This document shows positions 18,673-28,079 of a stretch of 38,690 nucleotides of DNA, one piece after another; positions within the stretch are counted from its first letter, which is position 1; every line of letters begins with the position of its first letter. The translations under genes were made by a program, and so were the position numbers. The DNA lies in the NCBI GenBank assembly GCA_023229605.1, contig JALNYY010000024.1, forward strand, positions 1 through 38,690, in the 5' to 3' direction. The stretch comes from Methylobacter sp. (lineage in GTDB: Bacteria; Pseudomonadota; Gammaproteobacteria; Methylococcales; Methylomonadaceae). The notes under the pieces are model-generated. The model saw only the letters and a program-made list of their open reading frames with translations, did no database searches and was not told the DNA's origin.

Positions 18673-19509
18673 TTAATCCGTTGTTTTTATGGCCAGCGTC
18701 AAAATGAAATCGGTGTCTATTTCGAGTCCCGCAGCATCTTTAATGGCTTGTTGGACGCTTTGATCGGCCCGCCATGCAAACGGCGTCATTTGTAACAAGG
18801 CGATTCTTTGCTGGGCATTAGGGGTGATTTTATAACTGATGCGTTGCGTGTCAATGCGGTCAAAGCCTTGCGGCACCACGCTCTCCAAAGCATGTTCTTT
18901 CACCTGGGCATAGATGAATTGTTTCAATTGCCATAGATGTCTGGGGCCCGGCGTCACGGTCAGCAACAATCCTGACGGTTTCAGCACCCGCCTGAGTTCA
19001 TTATCATCCGACGGAGCAAACACTCTGAGCACAAAATCGAAATACTGGGCTGCATAAGGCAACCTGTTAGCGCTTGCGACTGTAAGTCGGGCGTTAGGCT
19101 GTTTTTTGGCGGCTGCGGCGATCGCGAGTTTCGCGATGTCGACGCCGTGCAACACGATCGGGTTTGCGCAACAGGTTTCAACTTTCCGGCTGTAGTAGCC
19201 CTCGCCGCACCCCAGATCCAACAGGCGTTCGGGGCGGTTTTCATCGATCAGCATCGTTACCGCTCTGGCCATCGGTTCATAATACCCGGCTTCCAAAAAC
19301 TCGCGTCTCGCCTGCATCATTTGCTTGTTATCGCCCGGCTCCGCAGAGTGTTTGAACTGCACCGGCAAAAGATTCAGGTAACCTTCCTTAGCGAGATCAA
19401 AGTGATGGTTATTTTCACAAACATAACTTTTAGCCGATTGATTCAGCTGTAGTGAGGCCGCGCAAAGCGGGCATACATAACAGGATATTGGTTGGTGAGG
19501 TTGATGCAT
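18673..19509 (-). CDS. rlmA: 23S rRNA (guanine-N1)-methyltransferase RlmA
   Basis: This 278-residue protein matches RlmA, which methylates N1 of a guanine in helix 35 of 23S rRNA (G745 in E. coli). An N-terminal zinc site (CYVCPLCAASL, later YVCENNHHFD) is followed by DLAKEGYLNLLPVQ, a diagnostic segment, then a class I SAM-binding motif LLDLGCGEGYYSRK and the later FDFVLRVFAP. Length and domain order fit the family. No clear Shine-Dalgarno is seen, but the N-terminus aligns with family members. Neighbours on either side are unrelated. Confidence 0.88.
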   Translation of the reverse strand: MHQPHQPISCYVCPLCAASLQLNQSAKSYVCENNHHFDLAKEGYLNLLPVQFKHSAEPGDNKQMMQARREFLEAGYYEPMARAVTMLIDENRPERLLDLGCGEGYYSRKVETCCANPIVLHGVDIAKLAIAAAAKKQPNARLTVASANRLPYAAQYFDFVLRVFAPSDDNELRRVLKPSGLLLTVTPGPRHLWQLKQFIYAQVKEHALESVVPQGFDRIDTQRISYKITPNAQQRIALLQMTPFAWRADQSVQQAIKDAAGLEIDTDFILTLAIKTTD

Positions 19510-19579
19510 GAAAACAGCAGGCTTTACTCGGCTAGGCCGTGTAAGAATTTTAGATGGGTTAAACGATGGTTTTTAATGG

Positions 19580-19611
19580 AAGACAGGATCAACTGAAGTT
19601 AACCCTGTCTT
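19580..19611 (-). terminator. hairpin after the small exported-protein gene
   Basis: AAGACAGG at 19580-19587 pairs with CCTGTCTT at 19604-19611, with an inner AACT/AGTT stem. It lies 16 bases past the stop codon of the minus-strand gene at 19627. A weak T-rich stretch follows on that strand, so termination is plausible but not certain. Confidence 0.4.
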
Positions 19612-19626
19612 AAATAAAAGTCGGAT

Positions 19627-19965
19627 CTAGTGATTGATTGACTTGTAAAAGCCTAATGCTTTGTTTAATTCAGCAATAGCTTTTTCTTCATCTGCACTTT
19701 TACCTATTATTTGCGCTTTAATAAGGCTTGCGAGTCCTTCTTTTACGACAGCTTCGTTGCCTGCGATTTCATCAGAAGCGTTACGTGCCGCTTTTTCATG
19801 TATATAAGCGGCATTGAAGTCGTGTTTGCCGATTTCAGCAATTGCTGCTTCAATGTGTGCAATAACTTCAGCGGCTTTTGCGTCTTCGGCGAAAGCAACA
19901 TTGCCGGCACTTAAAGAGAAAGCTATAAAGAAGGTGAGTACTGCTTTTTTGATTAAATTCATCAT
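19627..19965 (-). CDS. small exported helical protein, distantly SmbP-like
   Basis: This 112-residue protein has a signal peptide (about residues 1-26, ending NVAFA) and a mature part that is almost entirely amphipathic helix, rich in Ala, Glu and Lys. Segments such as VIAHIEAAIAEIGKHDF and AAYIHEKAARNA recall the repeat of SmbP-type proteins, and its length is the same as that of the SmbP-like protein at 9783. It has few histidines, however, so metal binding is uncertain. Its exact role is unknown; a periplasmic helical-bundle protein is the safest description. Confidence 0.6.
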   Translation of the reverse strand: MMNLIKKAVLTFFIAFSLSAGNVAFAEDAKAAEVIAHIEAAIAEIGKHDFNAAYIHEKAARNASDEIAGNEAVVKEGLASLIKAQIIGKSADEEKAIAELNKALGFYKSINH

Positions 19966-20215
19966 ATACCTATGAAGTGTTTTGGTGTGATTTCCAGATG
20001 CTGTCTGAAAATTAATGATCGAAAGGGAAATTACCTTTCAGCGTCTATCATATACGAATAATCGACTCCTTATGCAACCAATTTCAAATTAAAACCATGA
20101 TTCAATGCACGCACGGGTGGATAATATGGTTCATGCTATTGTTTTTTATTGGTTATTGGCAGATGTGCAAAAATCAAGAATGTTATTAGAGAGCATGCTT
20201 ACGTTTTTGAGTTAG

Positions 20216-20410
20216 CCGACAAAGAAGGATAGCGACGCTGAAATTATTTGCCATGCCGCCCGGCTTGCAGGGTTACGCACAAAAAGATTTATCGAACATA
20301 ATCCTGATGTTGCCCATTTTAATGAGTTGAGTGCGTCCAAATGGCTAACATGGTTTAGGAAGTATCTTGTATCCACCCACTTGCCGGAAAAATCACTGCA
20401 TCAGCTATAA
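20216..20410 (+). pseudogene. possible coding remnant of unknown origin
   Basis: Between 19966 and 20533 there is no intact gene. A 64-codon open stretch runs from 20216 to a TAA at 20408, without a start codon, with gene-like composition (for example AEIICHAARLAGLRTKR and NELSASKWLTWFRKYL). The same frame is open further upstream to an ATG near 20128, interrupted only by a TAG at 20213-20215. This could be a decayed gene with a nonsense mutation, or chance. I do not recognise the product. The rest of 19966-20215 is AT-rich and shows nothing else. Confidence 0.25.
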
Positions 20411-20455
20411 AAAAGCCCCTGTCTGGAAAAGAATCCAGCAGGGGCTTAGTTTTAT
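20409..20455 (-). terminator. strong rho-independent terminator for the repeat-protein gene
   Basis: AAGCCCCTG at 20413-20421 pairs with CAGGGGCTT at 20439-20447, with an inner TGGA/TCCA stem. On the minus strand it ends in a run of six T, as expected for the gene at 20534. On the plus strand it ends in TAGTTTTAT, so it may act in both directions. It lies about 85 bases past the stop codon. Confidence 0.75.
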
Positions 20456-20533
20456 CGCTCCGTTTGCGGCAGACGGATTAACGGCGAATCCGCCTTATCT
20501 CTATACCTGGCCCGATGCCATAGGGCTAGGCGA

Positions 20534-21256
20534 TTACTTAAAGGTTACGTCGGTGTAATTGATGGTGGAGATAGGAAAGGTCATATTGGTTATGAGGGTG
20601 CCATTGACGTTGTAATCATACAGATGGTTTCCTGAAGCCAAGTACACATTATTGTTCGGTCCGGCGGAGATGCCGCTGGCGTTGAAGCCCGTGTTAAAGA
20701 AAGAAAGTTGGTTCAGCTTCAAATCCCGTACGGTTACACCCTGTTGCGAACCGGTGTACGATGCGTATACCTTGTCGCCGCTAACGGTCACGTCGGTGTA
20801 GTTGATGGTGGCGATCGGAAAAGTCATATTGGTTATGAGGGTGCCGCTGACGCTGTAATCATACAGATGGTTTCCAGAAGCCAGGTACACATCATTGTTA
20901 GGCCCGGCAGCAATGCCGCTGGCGTTGAAGCCTGTGTTAAAGAAAGAAAGCTGGTTCAACTTCAGATCCCGGACAGTTACGCCTTGTTGCGAACCGGTGT
21001 ACGATGCATACACCTTGTCGCCGCTAACGGCCACGCTTGTGTAGTTGATACCTGGATCGGGGAAGGTCATGTCGGTTATCAGAGTACCATTGGCGCTATA
21101 ATTGTACAGGTGGTTCCCAGAGGCCAAGTACACATCATTGTTAGGCCCTGCAGCGATACCGCTGGCGTTGAATCCCGTGTTAAAGAAAGAAAGTTGGTTC
21201 AACTTCAGATCCCGAACGGTTACACCTTGTTGCGAACCGGTGTATGAAGCATAAAC
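20534..21256 (-). repeat. three tandem 243-bp coding repeats
   Basis: Units run from 21256 to 21014, 21013 to 20771 and 20770 to the stop at 20534; the last lacks three codons. Most differences between units are silent or conservative (for example ATCATTGTTAGG versus ATTATTGTTCGG, or DPGI versus IATI versus ISTI), which points to recent duplication or continuing gene conversion. Confidence 0.9.
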
Positions 21257-21334
21257 GACATCCGCACTTGCCTGTCCGGCGATACCCATCATCATTAGGC
21301 CAGTAATAATATTCAACAAGCGATTCTTCTTCAT
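20534..21334 (-). CDS. exported protein of three tandem 81-residue repeats, probable beta-propeller
   Basis: This 266-residue protein has a signal peptide (residues 1-24, ending GQASA) and then three almost identical repeats of 81 residues, starting at about residues 27, 108 and 189. Each repeat has two similar halves: VYASYTGSQQGVTVRDLKLN and a second stretch with GPNNDVYLASGNHLYDY. Such alternation of short strands with GxxG-type turns resembles propeller blades (NHL or YVTN type). Two blades per unit would give six blades, a plausible closed ring; this is inference. There is no visible membrane anchor or C-terminal sorting signal. The function is unknown. The start is followed by a typical Lys-rich n-region (MKKNRLLN). 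Confidence 0.75.
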   Translation of the reverse strand: MKKNRLLNIITGLMMMGIAGQASADVVYASYTGSQQGVTVRDLKLNQLSFFNTGFNASGIAAGPNNDVYLASGNHLYNYSANGTLITDMTFPDPGINYTSVAVSGDKVYASYTGSQQGVTVRDLKLNQLSFFNTGFNASGIAAGPNNDVYLASGNHLYDYSVSGTLITNMTFPIATINYTDVTVSGDKVYASYTGSQQGVTVRDLKLNQLSFFNTGFNASGISAGPNNNVYLASGNHLYDYNVNGTLITNMTFPISTINYTDVTFK

Positions 21335-22119
21335 AAGGTACTTCCTCGTTGGTTTTGTCTAAAATGTATTGAGAAGTGCGTCCAATATGAGCGCATATAT
21401 ATTTTTATCACAACTATGCTGATCGGGAGATTATGACAAACTGACGATCTCCGCTTGATTCTGCCGGCGCTGGCAGTATGGGCAAAATGCTCCCGACGCA
21501 TGGCGAGCAAGTCTACGGAAAGACGTTGTAAAAAAATATCAGTCTAGGATGATTTTTGTAGAAGCATTTGCTGGTTTTTTGTAAGCCTTTACTTGTGTAT
21601 GTAGTCAATAGTAGCGGGTACTGAGGTATCCTGCAGTTCACGAAACATACATTATCCTATGATTGATGCCACAATTGGATCATCTGCAATCTTAGGCTTG
21701 CAAAAAAATCAGCTTAAGCTTGCATACACCGGCAATTTTTTTCTCCACAATAATATCGCCAAATCACCAACGTAAAGCTATTGCCTGTATCCTGTTTCAC
21801 ATTTGGATAAGCTGGTGGATGGCTCTCCTAACACGATAGGGCGACTAGACATAAAAACGTTTGATTCTATCGATTTCTTGCTATCGTTTTTTATGGTTCT
21901 GAAATTCATGATCGGAGAAAGAAATTGAAATAACTAAGTAAAGCGCCGGCGCCACTTTATTTCGACGAATTCAGAGCTAACAGAAGTATCGTTAGAATTG
22001 CCGTTCATCGTTGCCGCAGTCCGCGTAGCGGAGGCGATAGTCTTGTGGAGCCGCTCTCTTGCATAGAGGAGCGTTATTGCGCTGTTCTTGCGAGTCCATT
22101 TAAATAAGGAGAGAAACTT
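21335..22119. other. 785-bp stretch without a recognisable gene
   Basis: This gap lies between the divergent repeat-protein and neprosin-propeptide genes. It is AT-rich in its first part. A 38-codon open frame begins at the ATG near 21659 but resembles nothing I know. From about 22000 to 22100 the sequence becomes GC-rich. It probably contains the promoters of both flanking genes, but I cannot point to convincing -35/-10 pairs. No tRNA, IS end or CRISPR repeat is visible. Confidence 0.5.
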
Positions 22120-22731
22120 ATGATATTTGAAAATAAATGGAGACCCTGGAGGAATATGAAAGCATTAATGTTAGTTGCTTTTATGCTTCCCATGCTGATA
22201 CATGCCGGCAATGTATATGCCGTTAGCGGCTCACAGGAGCCGGTTCCGTTTCAGAATTTTTATAGTGGTGTTGGGAGCGCCCGTTATGATGACTATGCGA
22301 AAAAAGAAGGTGTAAAAGTCAAGGATACTGCCGAGTTTGAAAAAATGAAGGCGCATGTTGTTTCGACTTACGAAGGTGTCAGGATAAAGAACAGTTTCAT
22401 GCTGGGGGATGACTATATTGATTGTGTGGATGTCAATACGCAGCCAAGCTTGCGGCAAAATGGAAAATTTATTGCTCTGGCGAAACCGCCGACACCGATG
22501 ATCGCACGCGAAAAACCAGCTGGTAAGTCCCAACAAAGCCAACCGGTCGAGCCGATGTTGAGTAAAGAAAAGAAAGACGTTCATGGAAACGTGCAGTACT
22601 GCGAAGAGGGATTTATTCCGATGCGCCGTATAACCCTTGATGGGTTAGTGCGTTATGAGACGCTTTCCGATTTCTTCAACAAGTATGGCAGCGCCGGTGA
22701 AAAGGGACTCCCCCTCCCCATACGGAAGTAA
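22120..22731 (+). CDS. stand-alone neprosin propeptide (activation-peptide) domain protein
   Basis: This 203-residue exported protein matches the N-terminal activation domain that precedes the peptidase in neprosin proteins, here encoded as its own gene. Key features are GDDYIDCVDVNTQPSLRQ, which parallels the DGDxIDCVxxxxQPAF segment of plant neprosins, and YCEEGFIPMRRITLDGLVR, which parallels CPxGTIPIRR. A signal peptide ends near NVYA. There are two possible starts, each with a good ribosome binding site: 22120 (AAGGAG) and 22156 (GGAGG, giving MKALMLVAFMLPML). The neprosin catalytic domain follows after 21 bases. It probably assists folding, or inhibits the peptidase until export; that is inferred from the family. 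Confidence 0.75.
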   Translation: MIFENKWRPWRNMKALMLVAFMLPMLIHAGNVYAVSGSQEPVPFQNFYSGVGSARYDDYAKKEGVKVKDTAEFEKMKAHVVSTYEGVRIKNSFMLGDDYIDCVDVNTQPSLRQNGKFIALAKPPTPMIAREKPAGKSQQSQPVEPMLSKEKKDVHGNVQYCEEGFIPMRRITLDGLVRYETLSDFFNKYGSAGEKGLPLPIRK

Positions 22732-22752
22732 TTAACTCTTAAGGAGCATATT

Positions 22753-23562
22753 ATGTTCAAATTAAAACAGCAGTGGCTAATAGCATTGATTATCGCCATG
22801 TTATCCGTACCCGCGCTTGCTGCCAGCACTCACCGCTGGGCATGGGGTGAGCAACACGTGAACAATAAGGGCGGCGACTCCCGGCTTAATGTATGGAAGC
22901 CAAACTCTTCCCCCGGCGTTTTTTCGTTGTCACAACATTGGTATGTCGGCGGAAGCGGCGGCAGCACCCAGACAGTAGAGGGCGGATGGCAGGTATATCC
23001 GGGAAAGTACGGCACGAGCAATCCTGTATTGTTTATCTTCTTCACCCCGGATAACTACTCCACCGGTTGCTACAATCTTGATTGTAGCGGTTTCGTGCAA
23101 GTAAATTCATCATGGGTGCTGGGCGGTTCCCTGAGTCCGGTCAGCACGGATGGGGGGACGCAATATATTATCCGCATGCAATGGCAACTCTACAATGGAA
23201 ACTGGTGGCTGTTTGTGAAAGGTAGCGGCGATTACATTGCTGTCGGTTATTATCCCGGCTCCGTATTCAAAAGCGGCCAAATGTCGAAGAATGCGCAATA
23301 TGTGAAATACGGGGGGGAAACTGCATCGGACAGTGCAGGTAAGGCGGGGCAGATGGGTAGCGGAAAATTCGCCAATACCGGCTGGTCTCATGCCGCTTAT
23401 CAACGCTCGATCTACTACATTGACACTGCACTCGCGAGCCATTGGACCACATTGAGCGCAAATCAGCCTACCGCATCGTGTTATACCATCGATATGCATA
23501 ATAATACCGCCGGTGACTGGGCAACGTATTTCTACTTTGGCGGCCCGAAGTGTCCTAACTAA
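22753..23562 (+). CDS. neprosin-family glutamic endopeptidase, catalytic domain
   Basis: This 269-residue exported protein has a signal peptide (residues 1-23, ending PALA) followed directly by the neprosin catalytic domain, known from the prolyl endopeptidase of pitcher-plant digestive fluid. Both glutamates expected from the family are present: E76 in TVEGGWQVYP and E189 in KYGGETASDS. Other family marks are SLSQHWYVGG, FTPDNYSTGCYNLDCSGFVQ with the conserved cysteine pair, WWLFVKG, VGYYPGSVF and GQMGSGKF. The propeptide domain is missing from this chain and is encoded just upstream. It has its own AAGGAG ribosome binding site and a strong terminator follows. It is expected to be secreted and perhaps acid-active, cutting after proline. 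Confidence 0.88.
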   Translation: MFKLKQQWLIALIIAMLSVPALAASTHRWAWGEQHVNNKGGDSRLNVWKPNSSPGVFSLSQHWYVGGSGGSTQTVEGGWQVYPGKYGTSNPVLFIFFTPDNYSTGCYNLDCSGFVQVNSSWVLGGSLSPVSTDGGTQYIIRMQWQLYNGNWWLFVKGSGDYIAVGYYPGSVFKSGQMSKNAQYVKYGGETASDSAGKAGQMGSGKFANTGWSHAAYQRSIYYIDTALASHWTTLSANQPTASCYTIDMHNNTAGDWATYFYFGGPKCPN

Positions 23563-23577
23563 AGGGGCTTTAGCGCT

Positions 23578-23626
23578 GGCCGAGATGGAGTGAATGTCGA
23601 TTAATCACTTCACCTCGGCCTTTTTT
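23578..23626 (+). terminator. rho-independent terminator after the neprosin genes
   Basis: GGCCGAG at 23578-23584 pairs with CTCGGCC at 23614-23620, with an inner AGTGA..TCACT stem, followed by six T at 23621-23626. It begins 15 bases after the stop codon and closes the two-gene unit. Confidence 0.85.
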
Positions 23627-23650
23627 ATGTAGTGAGCGCTGACGCTCGGA

Positions 23651-24064
23651 TTAACTTTCGCTGACCTGTGCAATCCAGTCTTGCAGATTGTAATAATTGG
23701 TAATGCGGGCAACTTTGTTATCGCGGATTTCAAAAAAGGCGCCGGCCGGCAGGCGGTATTTTTGTCCCTGGGCGGCAGGTAAGCCTTCGTCGGTTTTAAT
23801 ATATTCGCCCAACACTACAAATTCGGCAGCCCCGCGTTTGCCGTCGGCTGTAGCCATAATGACCATATCAACCAGCTGTTCCTTGTAATTATTGTTCATG
23901 CAGGCCATGAACTGGGTGAATGCCGCCTTGCCGATTTCCCGCTTGCCTTGATTGATGTCGTGGATGACATCGTCGGTCAGCAGATTAAGAAAGGTATCCA
24001 TGTCGCCGCCGTTGAATGCGGCATAGTATTGTTCGATAAGCTTGATGCTGTTTTCTTGGTTCAT
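23651..24064 (-). CDS. NTF2-like / ketosteroid-isomerase-related (SnoaL-fold) protein
   Basis: This 137-residue protein has the cone-shaped NTF2 fold pattern. The N-terminal helix IKLIEQYYAAFNGGDMDTFL is followed by LLTDDVIHDINQGKREIG, and the C-terminal strands include GAFFEIRDNKVARITNYYN. Members of this group bind small hydrophobic ligands, but this subgroup (ketosteroid isomerase-related) has no proven reaction. It lies 37 bases downstream of glnS on the same strand, so it may be the last gene of the rlmJ-glnS transcript. Confidence 0.8.
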   Translation of the reverse strand: MNQENSIKLIEQYYAAFNGGDMDTFLNLLTDDVIHDINQGKREIGKAAFTQFMACMNNNYKEQLVDMVIMATADGKRGAAEFVVLGEYIKTDEGLPAAQGQKYRLPAGAFFEIRDNKVARITNYYNLQDWIAQVSES

Positions 24065-24101
24065 AGTGATTCCGTAGTCAATAAGTTAAATATGTGATTT
24101 A

Positions 24102-25766
<1,665 letters not shown>

Positions 25767-25845
25767 TGTCTGTTGTGTGGATGCGTTATTGACGTGGATT
25801 TTTGTATCAAAAGTTATGATTATACATTGAATGAGCGCTGGGGAG

Positions 25846-26688
25846 CTATTCGGCGGCCAGGGTCTGTATTCGGTAAAAGCCTTCGCCGCTATCGCCCAGG
25901 ACATCGGCCAGCCAGGGTAAAGTCTGGCGCATTTCAGTTTCTAAAGTCCAAGGCGGATTGATTACGATCATGCCGCTGGCGGTCATGCCGTGCTCGTTGC
26001 TGTCCGCACGCATACCCAGTTCGAATAACTGCATATTTTTGATGCCGCCGGCTAGGATGGCGCGCTCCAACTCCTGATTGCGGCTGCGCTCGACTACCGG
26101 ATACCAGAGTGCATAAGTGCCTGTGGCGAAGCGTTTATGCATGGCGATCAGTGTTTCAACAACCTGCTGGTAATCGCTTTTTATTTCATAAGAAGGATCG
26201 ATCAATACCAGTCCCCTGCGCTCGGTCGGCGGCAACAACTTTAAGCAGCTTTTTAAACCATCGGCATGAAATACGCTGATGCGCTTGTCTTTGTTGGCTT
26301 CGGCGGTTAACAGCTTGATTTCGGTATTATGCAGCTCAAATAAACACAGCCGGTCTTTGTCGCGCAGCAACTGTTTGGTAATTAACGGTGAACCGGGATA
26401 GCGGGTTAATTTATCGGGGCCGTTAAAGCGTTTGATAAAGCTGACATAACGGGCGACGCAGTCCGGTAAATCATGGCGTTGCCATAGCTTGCCGATACCG
26501 TTGTCAAATTCCCGGTTCTTTAACGCATAGTCGCCGTCCAGATCATATTTTCCGGGGCCTGCATGGGTATCGATACAACAGAATGGCTTGTCTTTTTTGC
26601 CTAGGTATTCAAGATTTTGGATCAGGATAATATGTTTTAAGACATCGGCAAAATTGCCTGCATGAAAGGAATGTCGGTAACTGAGCAT
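25846..26688 (-). CDS. rlmJ: 23S rRNA (adenine-N6)-methyltransferase RlmJ
   Basis: This 280-residue protein matches RlmJ, which methylates N6 of A2030 (E. coli numbering) in 23S rRNA before ribosome assembly is complete. It opens MLSYRHSFHAGNFADVLKH, the diagnostic N-terminus, has the SAM-binding region IDTHAGPGKYDL, and the motif IV catalytic loop reads LVLIDPSYEIKSDY (DPPY type). The C-terminal SGMIVINPPWTLE is typical as well. It lies 15 bases after the RMD1-family gene, so the two are probably in one transcript. Confidence 0.92.
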   Translation of the reverse strand: MLSYRHSFHAGNFADVLKHIILIQNLEYLGKKDKPFCCIDTHAGPGKYDLDGDYALKNREFDNGIGKLWQRHDLPDCVARYVSFIKRFNGPDKLTRYPGSPLITKQLLRDKDRLCLFELHNTEIKLLTAEANKDKRISVFHADGLKSCLKLLPPTERRGLVLIDPSYEIKSDYQQVVETLIAMHKRFATGTYALWYPVVERSRNQELERAILAGGIKNMQLFELGMRADSNEHGMTASGMIVINPPWTLETEMRQTLPWLADVLGDSGEGFYRIQTLAAE

Positions 26689-26703
26689 GAGGGGTTTGAT
26701 TTT

Positions 26704-27498
26704 TTAGAGTAATTTGTCGAATATCGTCATGCCTATTTCAAAAGCTATCAGCCAGATAATAATCCACTCCAGTATTGTTGAATGTCTGTGTTTTTGTTCA
26801 TCCGCGAGCATTTCAAACAGCTCATGGATGGTTTCCAGCTTTTTTGACAATACGTCAGTTCGCTGGGTTATTTCCAGGTATTTTGCGGTGACGCCGTAAA
26901 AGGTTTCATATTCCGGGTATTCCCAAAAGAAATCTGGCGTATCCAGCAAGTCGTAATTCAAAATGATATCGCTTTTGGTTAAAAACAGTTGTCCGCGTAT
27001 TTTCGCGATTTTAGTACGGCTTAAGTTTATTTTTCCATTTTCAGCCAATGACTTGGGAATGTAGCTGGTATTGTTGATGGTTGTTATGGCGTTGGTTTCA
27101 AAAGAGGCCAGCTTAATCGATTGCGCCATGCCTTGGGATAATGCAAATATCAGAATGGGGTCCGAAGACTCGATTTCAATATGATCTTCAATAATGCGGG
27201 TACAAGGGCAATCGAGAGCGAAAGTGAAGTTATCTTCCTCTATGGAAGTCAGCGGGTTTTCTGCATGATCCAATAATAACTGATGCAGTTTGGCCTGCTG
27301 TTCCGGGCTGACGTTCCAGTGCACAACGGCGCCATAAGCAAATACCACCGACCAGGACCGATCGTCCTCAATCAGTAATGCGCCTTTAATAATCCTTATC
27401 AGCGTTGAGTGGGATATTAGTTTTGCTAATGCACTAATATCAAAACTTTGCGCCAGACAGTAGGCTACACAGGGTTTAATGAACTTGTTTTCGGGCAT
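26704..27498 (-). CDS. RMD1/DUF155 family protein with a C-terminal membrane segment
   Basis: This 264-residue protein fits the DUF155/RMD1 family, better known from yeast sporulation and mitochondrial proteins. The N-terminal half has FDISALAKLI and SWSVVFAYGAVVHWNV. The middle part includes YLEITQRTDVLSKKLETIHE, a coiled-coil-like stretch, and the last 25 residues (EWIIIWLIAFEIGMTIFDKL) form one hydrophobic membrane helix. The soluble part should face the cytosol. The bacterial role is not known. It directly precedes rlmJ, separated by 15 bases. Confidence 0.8.
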   Translation of the reverse strand: MPENKFIKPCVAYCLAQSFDISALAKLISHSTLIRIIKGALLIEDDRSWSVVFAYGAVVHWNVSPEQQAKLHQLLLDHAENPLTSIEEDNFTFALDCPCTRIIEDHIEIESSDPILIFALSQGMAQSIKLASFETNAITTINNTSYIPKSLAENGKINLSRTKIAKIRGQLFLTKSDIILNYDLLDTPDFFWEYPEYETFYGVTAKYLEITQRTDVLSKKLETIHELFEMLADEQKHRHSTILEWIIIWLIAFEIGMTIFDKLL

Positions 27499-27547
27499 GA
27501 AGCGCTCTTAAAAGGTAATGTTTGTCGATACCACTAAAAAAGAGCCG

Positions 27548-27976
27548 TTATTGCTCGGCAATTTTTACCAGCCAGCCATTTTCGCCATTACATTTTGGGT
27601 TTTTGGCATTAACCTTGATGTTGATTCTTGCGGTTGTATTAACCAACTCGGCGGGTAATTTTCCTGTTACCAGATAAAAAGAATCTTTATTTTCCGTCGC
27701 CACATCAACGGGGATTGTTTTTACGGTGACTTCAATGTACTCAGGTTTGCTCACATTAAAAGCCAAAAAAGAAAACGCCGATCCCGGTGCGACGGTTACT
27801 AAATTGGCAGGCATAAACTTAGTCAACTGCGGTTTTAAACAGGCATTTTCGCCACCGCCACCGCCACCGCCGCTGCTGCTTGCACCGTGTCCGCTGTGAT
27901 GTTCCGCGGCATAGATTGCGCTGACATTAAAGCAGGAGGCCATAAAAAAAATAGCGAGTAGTCTTGGTGTTTTCAT
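27548..27976 (-). CDS. small exported protein with a glycine-rich linker
   Basis: This 142-residue protein has a signal peptide (about residues 1-23, ending IYAA), a short His/Ser segment (EHHSGHGASSS), a run of seven glycines, and a C-terminal domain of about 95 residues that looks beta-rich and has two cysteines (ENACLKP and NPKCNGENG) that could pair. The domain has an Ig-like or cupredoxin-like look, but I do not recognise a family. The glycine run is coded by a GCC-type triplet array that could change length. The function is unknown. Confidence 0.55.
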   Translation of the reverse strand: MKTPRLLAIFFMASCFNVSAIYAAEHHSGHGASSSGGGGGGGENACLKPQLTKFMPANLVTVAPGSAFSFLAFNVSKPEYIEVTVKTIPVDVATENKDSFYLVTGKLPAELVNTTARINIKVNAKNPKCNGENGWLVKIAEQ

Positions 27977-28079
27977 AGATTTACCTTTTAATTATTATTT
28001 TTGTCTTGACCAGTATAAAACGTGATGGGGTTGCACGCCTTAAGCGGTTGCTGCAATTATATGCATAATCAACGATTTG

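Noticed and set aside
20708..21247. A 179-codon plus-strand open frame with repeats
   Set aside because: It is the antisense image of the triple-repeat protein gene; the minus-strand frame has a signal peptide, a start and a terminator.
20534..21256. The 243-bp repeats as a CRISPR array
   Set aside because: The units are contiguous coding repeats without spacers and are far longer than CRISPR repeats.
21659..21775. A 38-codon open frame as a small gene
   Set aside because: No ribosome binding site or recognisable pattern; too short to separate from chance.
25767..25904. N-terminal extension of glnS
   Set aside because: It reads through the spacer and into the end of rlmJ, and the family start fits the ATG at 25766.
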